NCBI GenBank assembly: GCA_038030265.1
Contig: CM075942.1
Location: 15,458,029-15,522,028 of the forward strand
DNA from: Corythucha ciliata
Taxonomy: Eukaryota; Arthropoda; Insecta; Hemiptera; Tingidae
DNA length: 64,000 bases
Reading direction: 5' to 3'
Part shown: positions 29,877-41,900 of the stretch, one piece after another
Layout of the letters: the number at the start of each line of letters is the position of its first letter
How positions within the stretch are numbered: position 1 is the first letter of the stretch
Made by a program: the position numbers and the translations under genes
Notes under the pieces: generated by a model
The model's input: the letters and a program-made list of their open reading frames with translations, nothing else
Database searches by the model: none
What the model was told of the DNA's origin: nothing

Positions 29877-31639
29877 ACATTGCAATTTTAGGGCTCATTC
29901 TTTTTTCTAAGTAATTTATATGATAAAAACAAGCATTTCCTTCAGTTTATATTCTTGCTCTTCTGAGGCGGCAAAAGCCACGTCACTGCATTTATAGTAA
30001 TACAACTTCCATAATCTGTCAATGTGTTGTGCCAGGTTTACTACGGGCTCGGACATGGGGCCCCGAATTTACCTGCTCAATACGCTAATTAATTTCATCT
30101 TCCATGCTCTAATTCATTGATATAGTAGAATTATAAACTAAAGGATTTCTTACGCAAAACGTGTTTTGTTCCTTAGCACAAGATATGACCTTGCTCCTTT
30201 TCTATCGACGGGGTGCAGAATTTTAGGGGAGTTATCGCTGAAAATCGTTATGTATTCAAATTTCCTAGTTATTTGCATTGTACTGGTAACTTCTACCTCC
30301 TTTTTTGCATTCATGAAGGCATGTCAGTCATTGGTCAGTGTGATGTATGGAAACTTCGTGTTTGGAATGAAAGATTAAAAGCGTTTCCGTTCGTAGTGAC
30401 GTTGCGAAATCAGATATTTCAAAGTCTGCCTGAAATAAAACTGGTGGGGTCGGGATTTCTGTTACTGTCGGACAGGATACTAAGGAGGGGGGGGGGTTAG
30501 TCGCTCAGGGTACCAATTCACCCAAATTTGACCCTTCAACTATGATTTTTACGTACAGAGGAGTCCCGCAGCCTTGAGGTAGCTGAATAGCGTGGCTTCT
30601 TCTACTCAATCATGAATGGCCTGAATGTTGAAATATTTTGGAAAATTAGCCCATATAATATGAACCTCATTTTTTGACCAAAAAAATCGAGGTTTTACTC
30701 TAACCGGCTTGATTGATCAATTAAATTATCTTGTGAAGCTGAGAGTTCGCTGAAGGAAAAACTGTATTTACCCGCTGAACCTGAATTTCAGTACTTACTT
30801 CTTACTAATTTGTGTACTACTTTTTAACCAAACCACCTCTTTACTTCAATAATTGTCTCTGATGGGTTAACCTTTCTAAAAGGAACAAATTGAGTGACAT
30901 TTCTGAAAAAATCACAAAATTTCGCTTTGCACTACACCAATACGCAAAAGCCGTCTTTAGGTATGTTCAATTATTACTTAAAAAAGAGTGATATTTAATT
31001 TTCGTGTGCCTTTTAGGGGTTACTTTAGCTGAATTCATGATGGATCGAGCATCGACCGACCATAGGGAAAAATGCCCATTTTGTAAGCTTTCAATTGGTT
31101 TAAAACAAATTGAAATTGGTTGGGTTTTCACTGAGATATCATACCAAACGTCAAAAAGCCATATTGAACCAACATGGAAAACATCAAGGAAACAATATTT
31201 TCGCCGTCACGGTAACCGCACGGTTCATGGAACTGAATTTATTACCAAAAATCAATGTTGTAATGCCGTAATCATCATCAACCCCCCCCCCTCCACTCAT
31301 GACAATTACCTCTAGTAAATACTCGTTTAAAATGTATTTGTCAGTTCCTCTCTTACCATCGACAGGCGCCATTTCTCGCCTCTCTTGTGATAGTTACGTC
31401 CATTCATACGCAAGATTTGGGTGAAATGAGAATAAATTAATTTTTAATCAAACAAATCACAGAAGATGCTCAAAAAATCACCCCTCTTGGCGTATGTATT
31501 CGGCAGCTTTTCTCCGAAGTGACACAATCGATCTTCCAATTGTGGCTGACTGCTGCTTCAATACTTGGGCACAATTAATTATCATTTGGATAAGATCTTA
31601 TTCCCGTGTCCTGATTTCTTTCTCGTGCACTTTACTTTT

Positions 31640-31730
31640 TAGCCATACCCAAACCCCTATTATGATTATTTGGCCTCCAAGATCTCCAGATTTGACGCCT
31701 CTCGAATTCTGCGATTTAATATTTCTGTGA
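31640..31730 (+). pseudogene. Mariner-like transposase C-terminal fragment
   Basis: The frame ending at 31730 reads IWPPRSPDLTPLEF, close to the WPPRSPDLxPxDF block found before the last catalytic acid in mariner/Tc transposases. The rest of a transposase is not readable nearby, so this is at most a relic. Confidence 0.4.
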
Positions 31731-31739
31731 TCAGAGTTT

Positions 31740-32090
31740 TTTAGCGGTTTAAAGCTGTTCTATGGCTGGAGCTTTTCTGTGTTGAGAGGTTTTTTGTGGC
31801 TGCTCTTTTCTGTTCTTATGTGTGATTGAAGCTCTTCTGTGGGCGCTTGTTTTGTGATTTGAGCTATTTGTCCCTTGACAGATGCCAATACCAACTTCCA
31901 AGTTGTCCTGCTGCTCAATGCTACGACCACATGAAGCTCCAACCTCAGGAAAGCAGCTCAAAGCGCTCCAACCCGAAAAAACATAAAACGTTCTAACCTC
32001 AAAATGCTTCTTCTACAAAGAAACTCCATCCACACAAAACAAAAACTCTAGCCACAGAAATCTCTCCCACAAAAACGATCTAGGCCAGGG
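31740..32090. repeat. TGTGGTT-family repeats, two opposed blocks
   Basis: 31740-31870 carries words like TTTTTTGTGGCTG and GAAGCTCTTCTGTGGGC on the plus strand. From about 31920 to 32090 the complementary words appear (GCTCCAACC, CTAGCCACAGAAA, CCCACAAAAAC), so the array inverts around 31890. Confidence 0.5.
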
Positions 32091-32109
32091 TCGTAACCTG
32101 AAATAATTC

Positions 32110-32500
32110 CTTGAGTGCCAAAACCAGTTATGGGGGTGGATTTCGCTCCTTGCAAAATCCTTTCAAGAAATCAAAGTTTGTGGATTTCGCTTGAACAAAA
32201 ATCAAATTTTGTGTGCTTGGTTATTCGAAAAATCAATTTTGCGAGCTTGGTTTCTCGGGGCCGATCGCAACCATTTAGTTAGCTTGGTTTGCCTCTTTCC
32301 GGAAATAAATTTCGCAGAGTTGACCCTTTAAAAAAGTAATTTATCCTGTTCCACCCGTTAGAGAAAAACAATTTCGCCGGCTCGAATCTTTCAAAAGCCC
32401 GAATTTTGCAACTTATCTCGCACAAATATAAAATTTCACGGATTTGGACCATTCAAACCCAAATTTGAAGGATTTATGGAACACATTCGCAAAATCTTGG
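32110..32500. repeat. Degenerate ~30-bp repeat, GCGAGCTTGG core
   Basis: Words such as AAATCAATTTTGCGAGCTTGGTTTCTCG, AAATTTTGTGTGCTTGGTTATTCG and CAATTTCGCCGGCTCGAATCTTTC follow one another at roughly 30-40 bp spacing. Highly diverged; no coding signal. Confidence 0.4.
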
Positions 32501-33532
32501 AGTCTGGGTTTTTGGTTTCTTGCCAGTTACTGACGTTGTTTGTGGCCAACACTCGGGTTCCTGGGACCCAGTTCGTGTTTATTTCTTGAAAAATACGATC
32601 AGAGTGCTGCTCCGTTGTTTTTGACCGCTCCGTTTGACGCCAAGTTCCGATTTGTCCAAGGGTAACTTTGGTTATTGATGAAATTACACCTGCGTTAACT
32701 GTTTTATCTACTGAACCTGCAGGAGGCGGGGCAATTTCAAACATTTTCAAAAAAATCTTGATTAATGGGGTGTTTTTTTGGTCGCGTTTTGTACAGTTTT
32801 GTTGCCCAGTTGCCAGTTTCTGCGGATGGGGAAGAAATCTCCGCAGTTGTCTTGAACGGAACTGAGTATCAGAGGTAAAACCCATACAAGCCCCGCCGCC
32901 TGCTGAGCCTCTTTTTATAGAATATAGATTTGGTTGTGGTTAGCAGCCTTCCAAAGTAAAATCGTCAATTTCGACGAGTTTTGAGACCGCAAAACGAATT
33001 TACAGGGTAAATGGCTGCTGTAGAATAGTTTCAGGCTCCCCTTGACGCAGTCCAAGATCCCAGGGACCACTCTTAGTTGTGGACTGTTGCACATTCCCGT
33101 CAAAACACACCTGAGTGACCACCACCGCCTTCTAAAACATGTTCAAGGTTAGCGCTTTGTGCTGTGCAGGTTCTGGGGTTTTATTTTCTCGCCAATAGCC
33201 AAGGGATGGGAAACAGAGCGACGATGTTGGGCGTGAGGGCGGGTTTTTCTGATGCCATTTTTGGACTTCTACTCCTGCTTCATTAAATTCGAGATTTTAT
33301 TAATTTAAGAAATAACGAAACAACCAATATATAAAAAAGTTAAACAAGAACCGAATGGGGCGGGACCGAAATACCGTGATTTAATTCGTAGACTAACGTA
33401 TTTAACTGATATCGGTACGAACAATTACATCTAAGAAGTCCCTTACCGAACAGCTCATATGTTCATAAGGAGCGAACTCTCGTGACCCGATTGATTTTAA
33501 GCGAAATGAAATACTCTTCCCGTTTTTTTCGT

Positions 33533-34771
33533 TTATTGAGAGTTAAAAGCGAGACGATCCGACGGAACATAGCCCTGCTTTTTCGTCAACGCACTCACAG
33601 CCAAAACCCACGACGGCGCCCGTGGCCTCGCCTGCGGCGAAGCGATGGCTTTCAAGTCGTTCGTTGAGACGAGAAGACGGTCGCCGCGTCGTAGGGCCAG
33701 TTCGCCGGGTGATGTCGTGTCGAAATCGAACCGAGCCACGGCTGGTGTCCAACTTCCTCCTCCAGAGGAGGATGGTGGGGAAGCAGCCGTAGAAGCGGAA
33801 GGAGGGTCAGGAACGGGCGACGACATAATTTTATGGACAATATAGGGACCACCGAACATGAGGCCGAGAAATGTGATGAGCGGCCAAGATGAAGGACCTG
33901 AATTTGTTCGATTTGCTATAGTTTCTTGCGCCAGGCTTTCCCAAGTTGATTCGGCTAGTGTTTCAACTGGTCTTCCTCTAATCAACCCTAAAAATAATGT
34001 TTTTTTTAGTGATGCTGAGCTGCGAAAGAGGATATGAGGTTAACATGCCTAAAAAGTACTTGATTCGTCTCATAAACCATAAAAATAACTTGAAAACTGA
34101 TAATGCTGCCATCATATCAACTAAAACTCGTTTTAGTTGACTTACGCTTTCCGTTACTCTTAGAACAGCTCTAAACGACATCACCATAGCCTAAAGAATG
34201 CCAAGAAAACAATGACATTTTGACTAAAATAGTAAATATTCCAAGCTGCCTAACCTGATAAGTGTTTTCCATCATCATTGTGACGCTAGTGAAAGAGCGA
34301 ACGAACGACTCAACGCTCTGAAAAGCTGGAAGGGCGCTCTCCTCGGCCAGTTGTGCGAACCTCGACTCAAATCCGTACGGTCCAAAAGCACCACCTCCGC
34401 CGTACATTGCGTACGGCGACATGCCGTACCGACTGTAGCCACCGTAATTTGTTGCGTCAAACATGGACGAGTAAGGTGATGAATATGGGGAATAGCTTCC
34501 TCCAAGTCCTGAATAGCCACCACCGAGACCTGAATAGCCACCACCAGCCAGGTGTGAACTGTTATACGCTGATGGAGGGGGGGGGATCACAAATTAATAA
34601 GTGGTAATTGACGTCATCTAAAAAATCTCGATTATTACCTCTGGAGGGTCCGTTGATCGGAGGTGGATTTCGAGACGGTCTCACTAGAGGACTTTGTGGT
34701 ACGGCCGACGCTGGCACTGCTGACGAGGGAGGCACGCCAGGGGCACAAGAAGCTGGCGTCGGTAGGTCCAT
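33533..34771 (-). CDS. PEX13: Peroxin-13, peroxisomal import docking protein
   Basis: Exons 34771-34639, 34568-34255, 34190-34045, 33977-33533; 1038 nt, 345 aa (human 403). The N-terminus is Pro-rich, then a Tyr/Gly-rich disordered stretch (GGGYSGLGG repeats, SPYSSPYSSMF). Next comes the PEX13 core: SRFAQLAEESALPAFQSVES, FTSVTMMMENTYQ and MSFRAVLRV. A membrane segment WPLITFLGLMFGGPYIVHKI precedes the C-terminal SH3 domain (VARFDFDTTSPGELALRRGD ... GYVPSDRLAF). PEX13 forms the docking site for the cargo receptor PEX5 with PEX14; the YG region is thought to build the import pore meshwork (published family knowledge). The third intron (33978-34044) is the least certain: I chose the donor/acceptor pair that keeps phase. 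An acceptor near 34798 suggests a noncoding first exon. Confidence 0.93.
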
Positions 34772-35927
34772 TTTCAGCAAACTTGTGTTACTTCTGCGTT
34801 AAAAATAATTGAATTATTGTGTGGGAATCCATTAAAAAAAAAAACTGCGTGACCATGAAAAAGGCCGAGCTGCGGGTGTGTTTCAGTTGTTGGCATAGTT
34901 GTACGGATCGAAACTGGCCACACAGGGAATCGTTGTGATGACGAGAGCAACGATAAAACAAATTAACGCGATAATATTATCTGATTGAACATAAGGCAAG
35001 CTTTTTTCTCTACTTTCCGCCAGGAAATATTATTACTGACCTTAAAATACACAGAAACTGCGCAAACAAGATCGTCAGCGGATCGCACAACAGGTCACGT
35101 TATCAGCCCCAAATCAAACATAATTATGAGTAAATAAGAATAGCTCTCACATTTCCCTTAATTTCCCTCCGCACTGCCTCCTTCGGAAACAATTTTTTTA
35201 ATAATCTTCACCTTTGGCCAGGGGCACTACCTCTCATTAACGCTAATTTTAATACAATGAATCAATATAGAGGCCAATCATTCTTTGCCTTCAGTTTGGC
35301 ATTACAATCACTCAAAAAATGCGTTTTTTTTTACCACTTACAAGGAATTTCCAAACTGGACTTTAATGTCGGGAGCGCTGTCACACATCGTTCGGACCTG
35401 TGCGCGATCCTGTCGTCCTTGAAAAGGTTTAAACACGTTACAATACTGTCGTTGACCGTCATAAATATCGTGGGAGAAACATTTTCAACTGATGAACACT
35501 TAATTTTTCTTTTTAGGAAACAATAATACCCCTGGAATCGTGACAATTAAGATGATAAGATAGTGTCGATGTTGAAGAGCGGGGGGTTGTGATTAGCAGG
35601 GTTGCGAGAAGAAGGACTTACTCGTTTTAGCGAATTTTATGATTTTTGAGATTTTCCAACTATGATTAGTCAATTCATGTCCTAAAAATGACCCCAAAAT
35701 CCATTAATGTACCACGAAAAGTTGTTGTTAGCGTTCAACTGTTTTCTGTTGTAATGTTGCCAGACTGGACCAGGTGGCGGACATTTTAGTTTGACAAGCC
35801 AGAGAAGACAGGAGAGTCGTTCAACAGGACTGTGCGGTGCCTCCTTTTCACCTACCACCATCGAAAATTTGAGCGTTGTCAGCGCCAGTTTCTTTCGACA
35901 GAACACGCCTTGTAACACTTTGCAACG
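34772..35927. other. Intergenic region between divergent PEX13 and the Pro-rich gene
   Basis: About 1.15 kb. An 89-codon plus-strand frame at 35257-35526 has no recognisable domain and is left uncalled. No repeat noticed. Confidence 0.4.
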
Positions 35928-38900
35928 ATGTCGGCATCAGCGCCTTCGAACTTCAACATGGATCGCATCCTTTCCTACACGAATGGATTCCGAGTCAACG
36001 GCGTCGTAATCGACAACAGTAAGTACATTTTTTGGGTATTCAAATTCCAGCAACAGGCACAATTTTTTAAAAGTACTTTCAATACTCCAGGAATTTCAGA
36101 AAAACGTGCGAGTTGGGTTCATAATATAAGTGTTCTTTTAGATTTAGGTTTGCGCCTAAGTAAAAAAACAAAAGCTTTCCATCATGGCTGCCCCGGTCCT
36201 CTCACAACCACCTAACAAGAGAACAACAGAAAGAGCCAGAGAAGCCATTTCCCGGCTATTCGATGCGTGTTCAAACAGCATTGGAAGCTCAATCGGCGAA
36301 AATTGTACCGCTCTTCTATCGTTCCTTTTTTTATACTGTACACAGTAATTCCGAGCCTGAGCTCCTATAGGCTTTGGGGCTTTGGTAGAGTGGGGGACCC
36401 GGAAATTTCGGGGAAACGAAGAAGTCGTTGCTGGAGCTCGCTCCATCGCAGGATCTCGATTATGGTTAGCTTGCGATTAGCGGGCTTTAACATCCTAGGC
36501 AATACTAGTCCCAACCCAAAGAATTACTAGTGAACTTAACTGTGAAATTGCCAAAAACAGCTTCAAATAAATCACTGAAACGAAGAGCTTGGCGCGGGAA
36601 AAACCTTTTTACCCCTAAAAGGACGAAAATAAAGGTAAATTGACCAAGAAAGATGTTCGGTCCCTTAGCTACGGAGGCAGACTCGTACAGCAAACGGTCA
36701 TAGACCAAGAGCCAGCGACATAAAAAAACCATTTGCATACTTTTCTTACCCAGCGCATAAAATCGAGAATAATTCGCCAATAGTGGGTAAAATTATCTGC
36801 CTCCATTTGGACGTGACGAAACCGATGGCAGACTGCATCAAAGATTCACTTGTGGGGAGAAGTAACAAAAATTCCGGCCAGACGACAAAGACGTTTTATT
36901 CTCATGATAACGCATTGGAAAATATTGGGAAATGAATATTACGTTTCATACTAACAGGTCCTGCGGCTGCGAGCCAAAGGAAAAGTCGAAAACCCCTTTG
37001 ATTTGAAGAACCACTTGTCGGTGTCAGGGTACATGGGGCCTATTAGAAGAAGAGGGATGAAGAATTCTAGTATCGAATCCGTTTTATTTATTCGATGCAT
37101 TTTGAAAGATCCCATCGGCTGTACTCTGATTTACGGCGCATGGAATATGCGTATTATGAATTTTCATATTTCGTGGTGAAAGTAACCATAATTTTACACA
37201 CGCTGCAGCCTAAAATATTTTTTGGGGTGTGTTCTTACCTGAAGTGACACTGTTTTTCTACTATAGCATAAAAACTGTTCATCACAGATTTTTTATTATA
37301 TTTTTTTCCGATTTCTCATCCTATTTCCCCCAAAAAACAGTACCCTGGCACCGAAAACCGATACTTCAAATTAGAGGGTTTTAAGCTTTCACGACTTTGC
37401 CATTGACTCGACGCTACAGAACCTGGTAGCATTAAATGTAATAATAAATTTCCCGTATTTTTCAATGCGTAATCACGTGAATAGAACGTCTTTGCCGTAT
37501 GATCGGAATTTGTGTTACTTACTTCTCCCCAGAAGTGAATCTTTGATGCCGTCTGCCACCGGTTTCGTCACGTCCAAATGGAGGCAGACAATTTTTCCCA
37601 CTATTGGGGAATTATTCTCGATTTTACGTGCTGGGTAAGAAAAGTATGCAAATGCTTGCACTTTTTACGTCGCTGGCTCTTGGTCTATCAGAGTTGTCTT
37701 CTTTTGGGCCCTTGATTTCTGAAAGGGCCAAAGTACACAATTTTCGTACTGAAGGACCCTTCAAGAACCGTATTTCGTGGAGTTGGCTCACTCAATAACC
37801 TAATTCCGCCTATTTCATAATTCGGGTAGCGCTGCAGTTGGCCATTTTGGGAAACAGTTGTTCTGGGTGATTTCCGTTAGAAACTAGTAGAAGACTGCCC
37901 ACATGAGCTAGTTCCCAAGTGGCCAACGACAGTGCTGCCCGAATACTTACAAACCAATATCTACGATTTGGTTCTTACAGATGGAAATTTAATTTGGTTG
38001 TTCGGCTCTAAATTCAGTGGCGCCGAAACGATTTCAATGAGGTGTAGCAGAACTCTGAAAAATTGATCAACCCTCCACAAGTAATGTTGCTATGTGGGTG
38101 GGCGGGCTTGAATTGAAAAAAATTGGCTTTTGTTCCAAATTTAGCCGCTTGTTCGCACTTTTTCTCCAAGATGATTCGCGAATTAGGGGTTTTCCCTGAA
38201 TTTTAGTAGCTGTTTAATCTGATTTTTTTGTAAATTTTTGCCGCGAATTAGCGTTTTATGCAAATTTAGTCGCTATAATTACATGTGCCTTTTCTCTTGG
38301 GCTAAAATAGAGAAAATACGCTGATCTCCTGTTTCTTTAGGTCTTTTAGCGGATAAAATTGAGAAGGCGCACTAATTCGCTAAAACGGTGGCGAAAAGTT
38401 TGGAAGAGTCACTATCGCGGCTTAAACTGCGAAAAAGCGCTCATTCGTGGTTTCTCGATGCCACTTCCAGACCAATATTGAGATAAAATCGCTTATTTGC
38501 AGTATATACAGGGCGTAACTGAAAAATGGGGCATAATTGAAATGGGTGGTTTTACATCACATGTTGGTCAAAAATGACTATATGGACCATGGTCGGAATA
38601 TTAACCGTTTTGAGAAAATCGCAGTTTTCCTGATTGTCAATGCAGCAGGCGTTTTCTTCAAAACTCCGTCGCTATCTTAGCAACCATTGATCCTGGGAAA
38701 ATTTCTAGGACACCGTTGGAAGAGCACAAAATTTCCTTTAAGATGATCGTAAAGTTAGGGTAGTTCGTGAAATTTGGACGCCCTTTACGCTCGGCTGAAT
38801 AGCCGCTTCCTTGAATGTCTCTATTCTTACTTGTTATTCAGCCAGCTGTCATTTTACTGACAGCTCTCGGAGGAAGAGTAGGACTTCAGGAAAAACATCT

Positions 38901-41900
38901 ACAATTATTAAGCTTTCAAATGACCTGCTTGGTCCAGTGTTTTGTCCTTTTCTTGGAGCTATAATTCAAAATGCATGAAGCCCCTGTCTAAATCGTTGGG
39001 AAACGCATGGTTGCGATTGCCATAGAACTGGGAAAATTCGTTCAAAAAATTGCTCTTCATGTCACTCAAGTTGGTGAGGGATTCTAATCGGTTCTAAATT
39101 TGTATTTGCTGGTGTGTGTGTGTTTTTTTTCAAGGGTCGTAAGACTTAGCAGTAGGGAGTCATTTACTTAAGCCCCCGGCCTAAGCAGTTGACTTTGAGT
39201 TTGACTATCACTGTCTGTTTCCACCAATCTCAACGAATTATCTGCCAAAGGAGAGGGTGGGAACGGTAGAGACAGTTGGTAGCCACCCTTGAATCCTACA
39301 GATCAGGACCCCTAGGTTCTGAGCAGTGACCTGCAGTTTCAAGCACTTAGTATGACCTTTTTTGGAGTTGGTCCAGCAAGGTAACTGGACTCAGCAGTCG
39401 CAACGGAGAGAACAATTCACAGATAAGGTTCGTAAAGAACTTTCCGAAGCAAAATGTTTCCCTCGTGAGGGCAATCGCGTAAACGTACGTTTCCAGATAT
39501 TTTAGACGAGTTTTCAAGTATTTCGAACTGTATCTCAGAAGGAATAATGACAAAACCCCGAACCAAGCAGGTCATTTGAAAGCTTGATAATTGTAGAAGT
39601 TTTTCCTGAAGTCCTACTCTTCCTCCGAGAGCTGTCAGAAAAATGACACCTGGCTGAATAACAAGTAAGAATAGAGAAATTCAAGGAAGCGGCTATTAAG
39701 CCGAGCGTAAAGGGCGTCCAAATTTCACGAACAACCCTGACTTTACGATCATCTTAAGGAAATTTTGTGCTCTTTCCAACGGTTTCCTTGAAATTTTCCC
39801 AGGATCAATGGTTGCTAAGATACCGACCGAGTTTTGAAGAAAACGCCTGATGCATTGACAATCAGGAAAACTGCGATTTTCTCAGAAACGGTTAATATTC
39901 GGACCATCATCCATATAGTCATTTTTGACCCACATGTGATGTAGAATTACGCATTTCAATTATGCCCCATTTTCCCGTTACATCCTATAGAGTCCATTTT
40001 ACGGTCAAAAATATACAAAAAAAAAAACGCTAATATGGTGCTGTTCGTGGGCCGTAGCAATTTCTTTTGCTTTAGCCAGGAATTAGCACTACTTTATCTC
40101 AGAAACAAAGTGGCCGCTGAAACCGTGAATTTTCTGAATTTTGGCTGTAAGTTAGGATGCCCAGCAAATTATCGCTTTTCTCATAGCCGTGGTTTAGAGA
40201 TTTTCCGAAATTATTTCCAGCGATGCCATGAGTTAGCATTTTTTCTCCATTTTGGCGGCGAATTAGCGCTTTTTATCAATATTACGTGCGAATGGGCAAT
40301 GTAACAATGAATTAGCACTTTTATCATTTTTAGGCCCAAATTAGCGCCTCTTCTCAATCCTTGAGGCTGCGAATTGACGCTCTTTCAATTACAGCTTTAA
40401 ATACGAGCACTTTCTCTAATTTTTAGTCGTGAATTAGCATTTCTTAATTTTGGCCACGAATATGCGATTTTTTCACATTTAGCCATGTGAGTTAGCGCTT
40501 TTTCCTAATTTTAGCAGCGAATTAGGTACTACCTTGGACCCTGGCGCCACTGGCTCCAATGAACCAAATTCGCAAGTTTGGCTCTTTCAAAACCCCAATT
40601 TAGAGGTTCTGGCGCCTTCAAAGTCAGTTTTCATAATTAAAAAATCCAATTTTCTGTGTTTGCAAAGCCATGGCAAGTGGGCTTTATGTAGCCCAGTAAC
40701 CTCCAAATACGAGAATGAATTCCAAAAATAGGTCCGAACGACCGCAACCGTGATAGCTAGGCATGGACTCATCTTCTTCTATGCCCAATGTGGTCGAGCT
40801 GGCACGAGTGTTGGTCACCCCCCACCCTGATAGCTTCAAAACTAAGCTCACTGCATCGACGATATCTGTATAACCTCCCTTCACTCAGGGCGGGTTACTG
40901 GCACCAGTTAATGTGCCTAGGGAGTCCCAGAAGATCAAAATTCATAGATCGGCGCCCAAGAGTATCATTTTATTGGCCAGAATTCTCTGTTTTAGAACTG
41001 GAAATCCTGAGTAACCGGTTTCTCGGGAAAAATTACGCTTTCAGTGGCTGATTTAGTCACTTTTACGGTCTGAAAATTCATAGCCTCGTATGCCTTCTTT
41101 AGGAAAGTAACCTTTTTTTATTTTGGAAATTCTGGTTTTGGAATATTTAATAAAAGCCCCTACACCTCTGAATAGTCCTGCGAACAAGAACAGGAACGAT
41201 CAGGCTCAGTTTAATTTAACCACGAGAATAGGAAAGCCCCGCAATTTAGACTTTCGAAGGTCTCACTTATCCCCAACCCCCATACTAAAACTTCTCTATG
41301 TGTCGGAATCGCCTCTTTCCTATTTCAAAATTGAAGTGCACTCTATAGGTGGCAATGTGGTATCCGACGAAGGTACTGACGAAGAGGAATTTGTAACGTT
41401 TGACGAAAACTGCGTTATTGAAGAAATCGTGGAGGCTCTTGATTCACCCAAACGAACCGCCGATGGTAGACTTTATTTGGATTCTTGAATGATGGGGGTG
41501 TTTGGTTGTAACTTTTTCTGTTTCTTCCTAGTAAAATTGGATGAATTGGTAATCGACGAGACTGGTGCTGAAAATGGAGGAACGAAGGGCCAGACAACGA
41601 TTGAATCCGTTCAATTAGTTGAATCACCACTGCGACAGGCTTCACCAGTTGCCCCGACTGAAGAATGTCCCGACGGAATAACCCCGTTGCCTAAAATCAC
41701 AGTCGTCGTGCCCGAGCCGCCGCAGCCTGCCAATCTACCACCACCTCCACCACCACCAAACCCCACTGTCGTCGTACCAAAACCCAAACCAAGACCGAAA
41801 AAGACGGCCACTAGAAAAGTCAGCGCTCTCAATCAACCTCCTCCCAAGGCACGCTCGATGCCGCCTCCACCGCAGATGCCATCTCTCCAGCCCACGCAGC

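Larger units (their letters stand above)
29877..33532. other. 3.7-kb intergenic stretch between FKBP12 and PEX13 3' ends
   Basis: No gene recognised. It holds a transposase remnant near 31640-31730, inverted TGTGGTT-type repeats at 31740-32090, and a degenerate GCGAGCTTGG array at 32110-32500. The other open frames (30166-30500, 31004-31315, 32436-32885, 32915-33103) lack domains and splice support. Confidence 0.5.
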
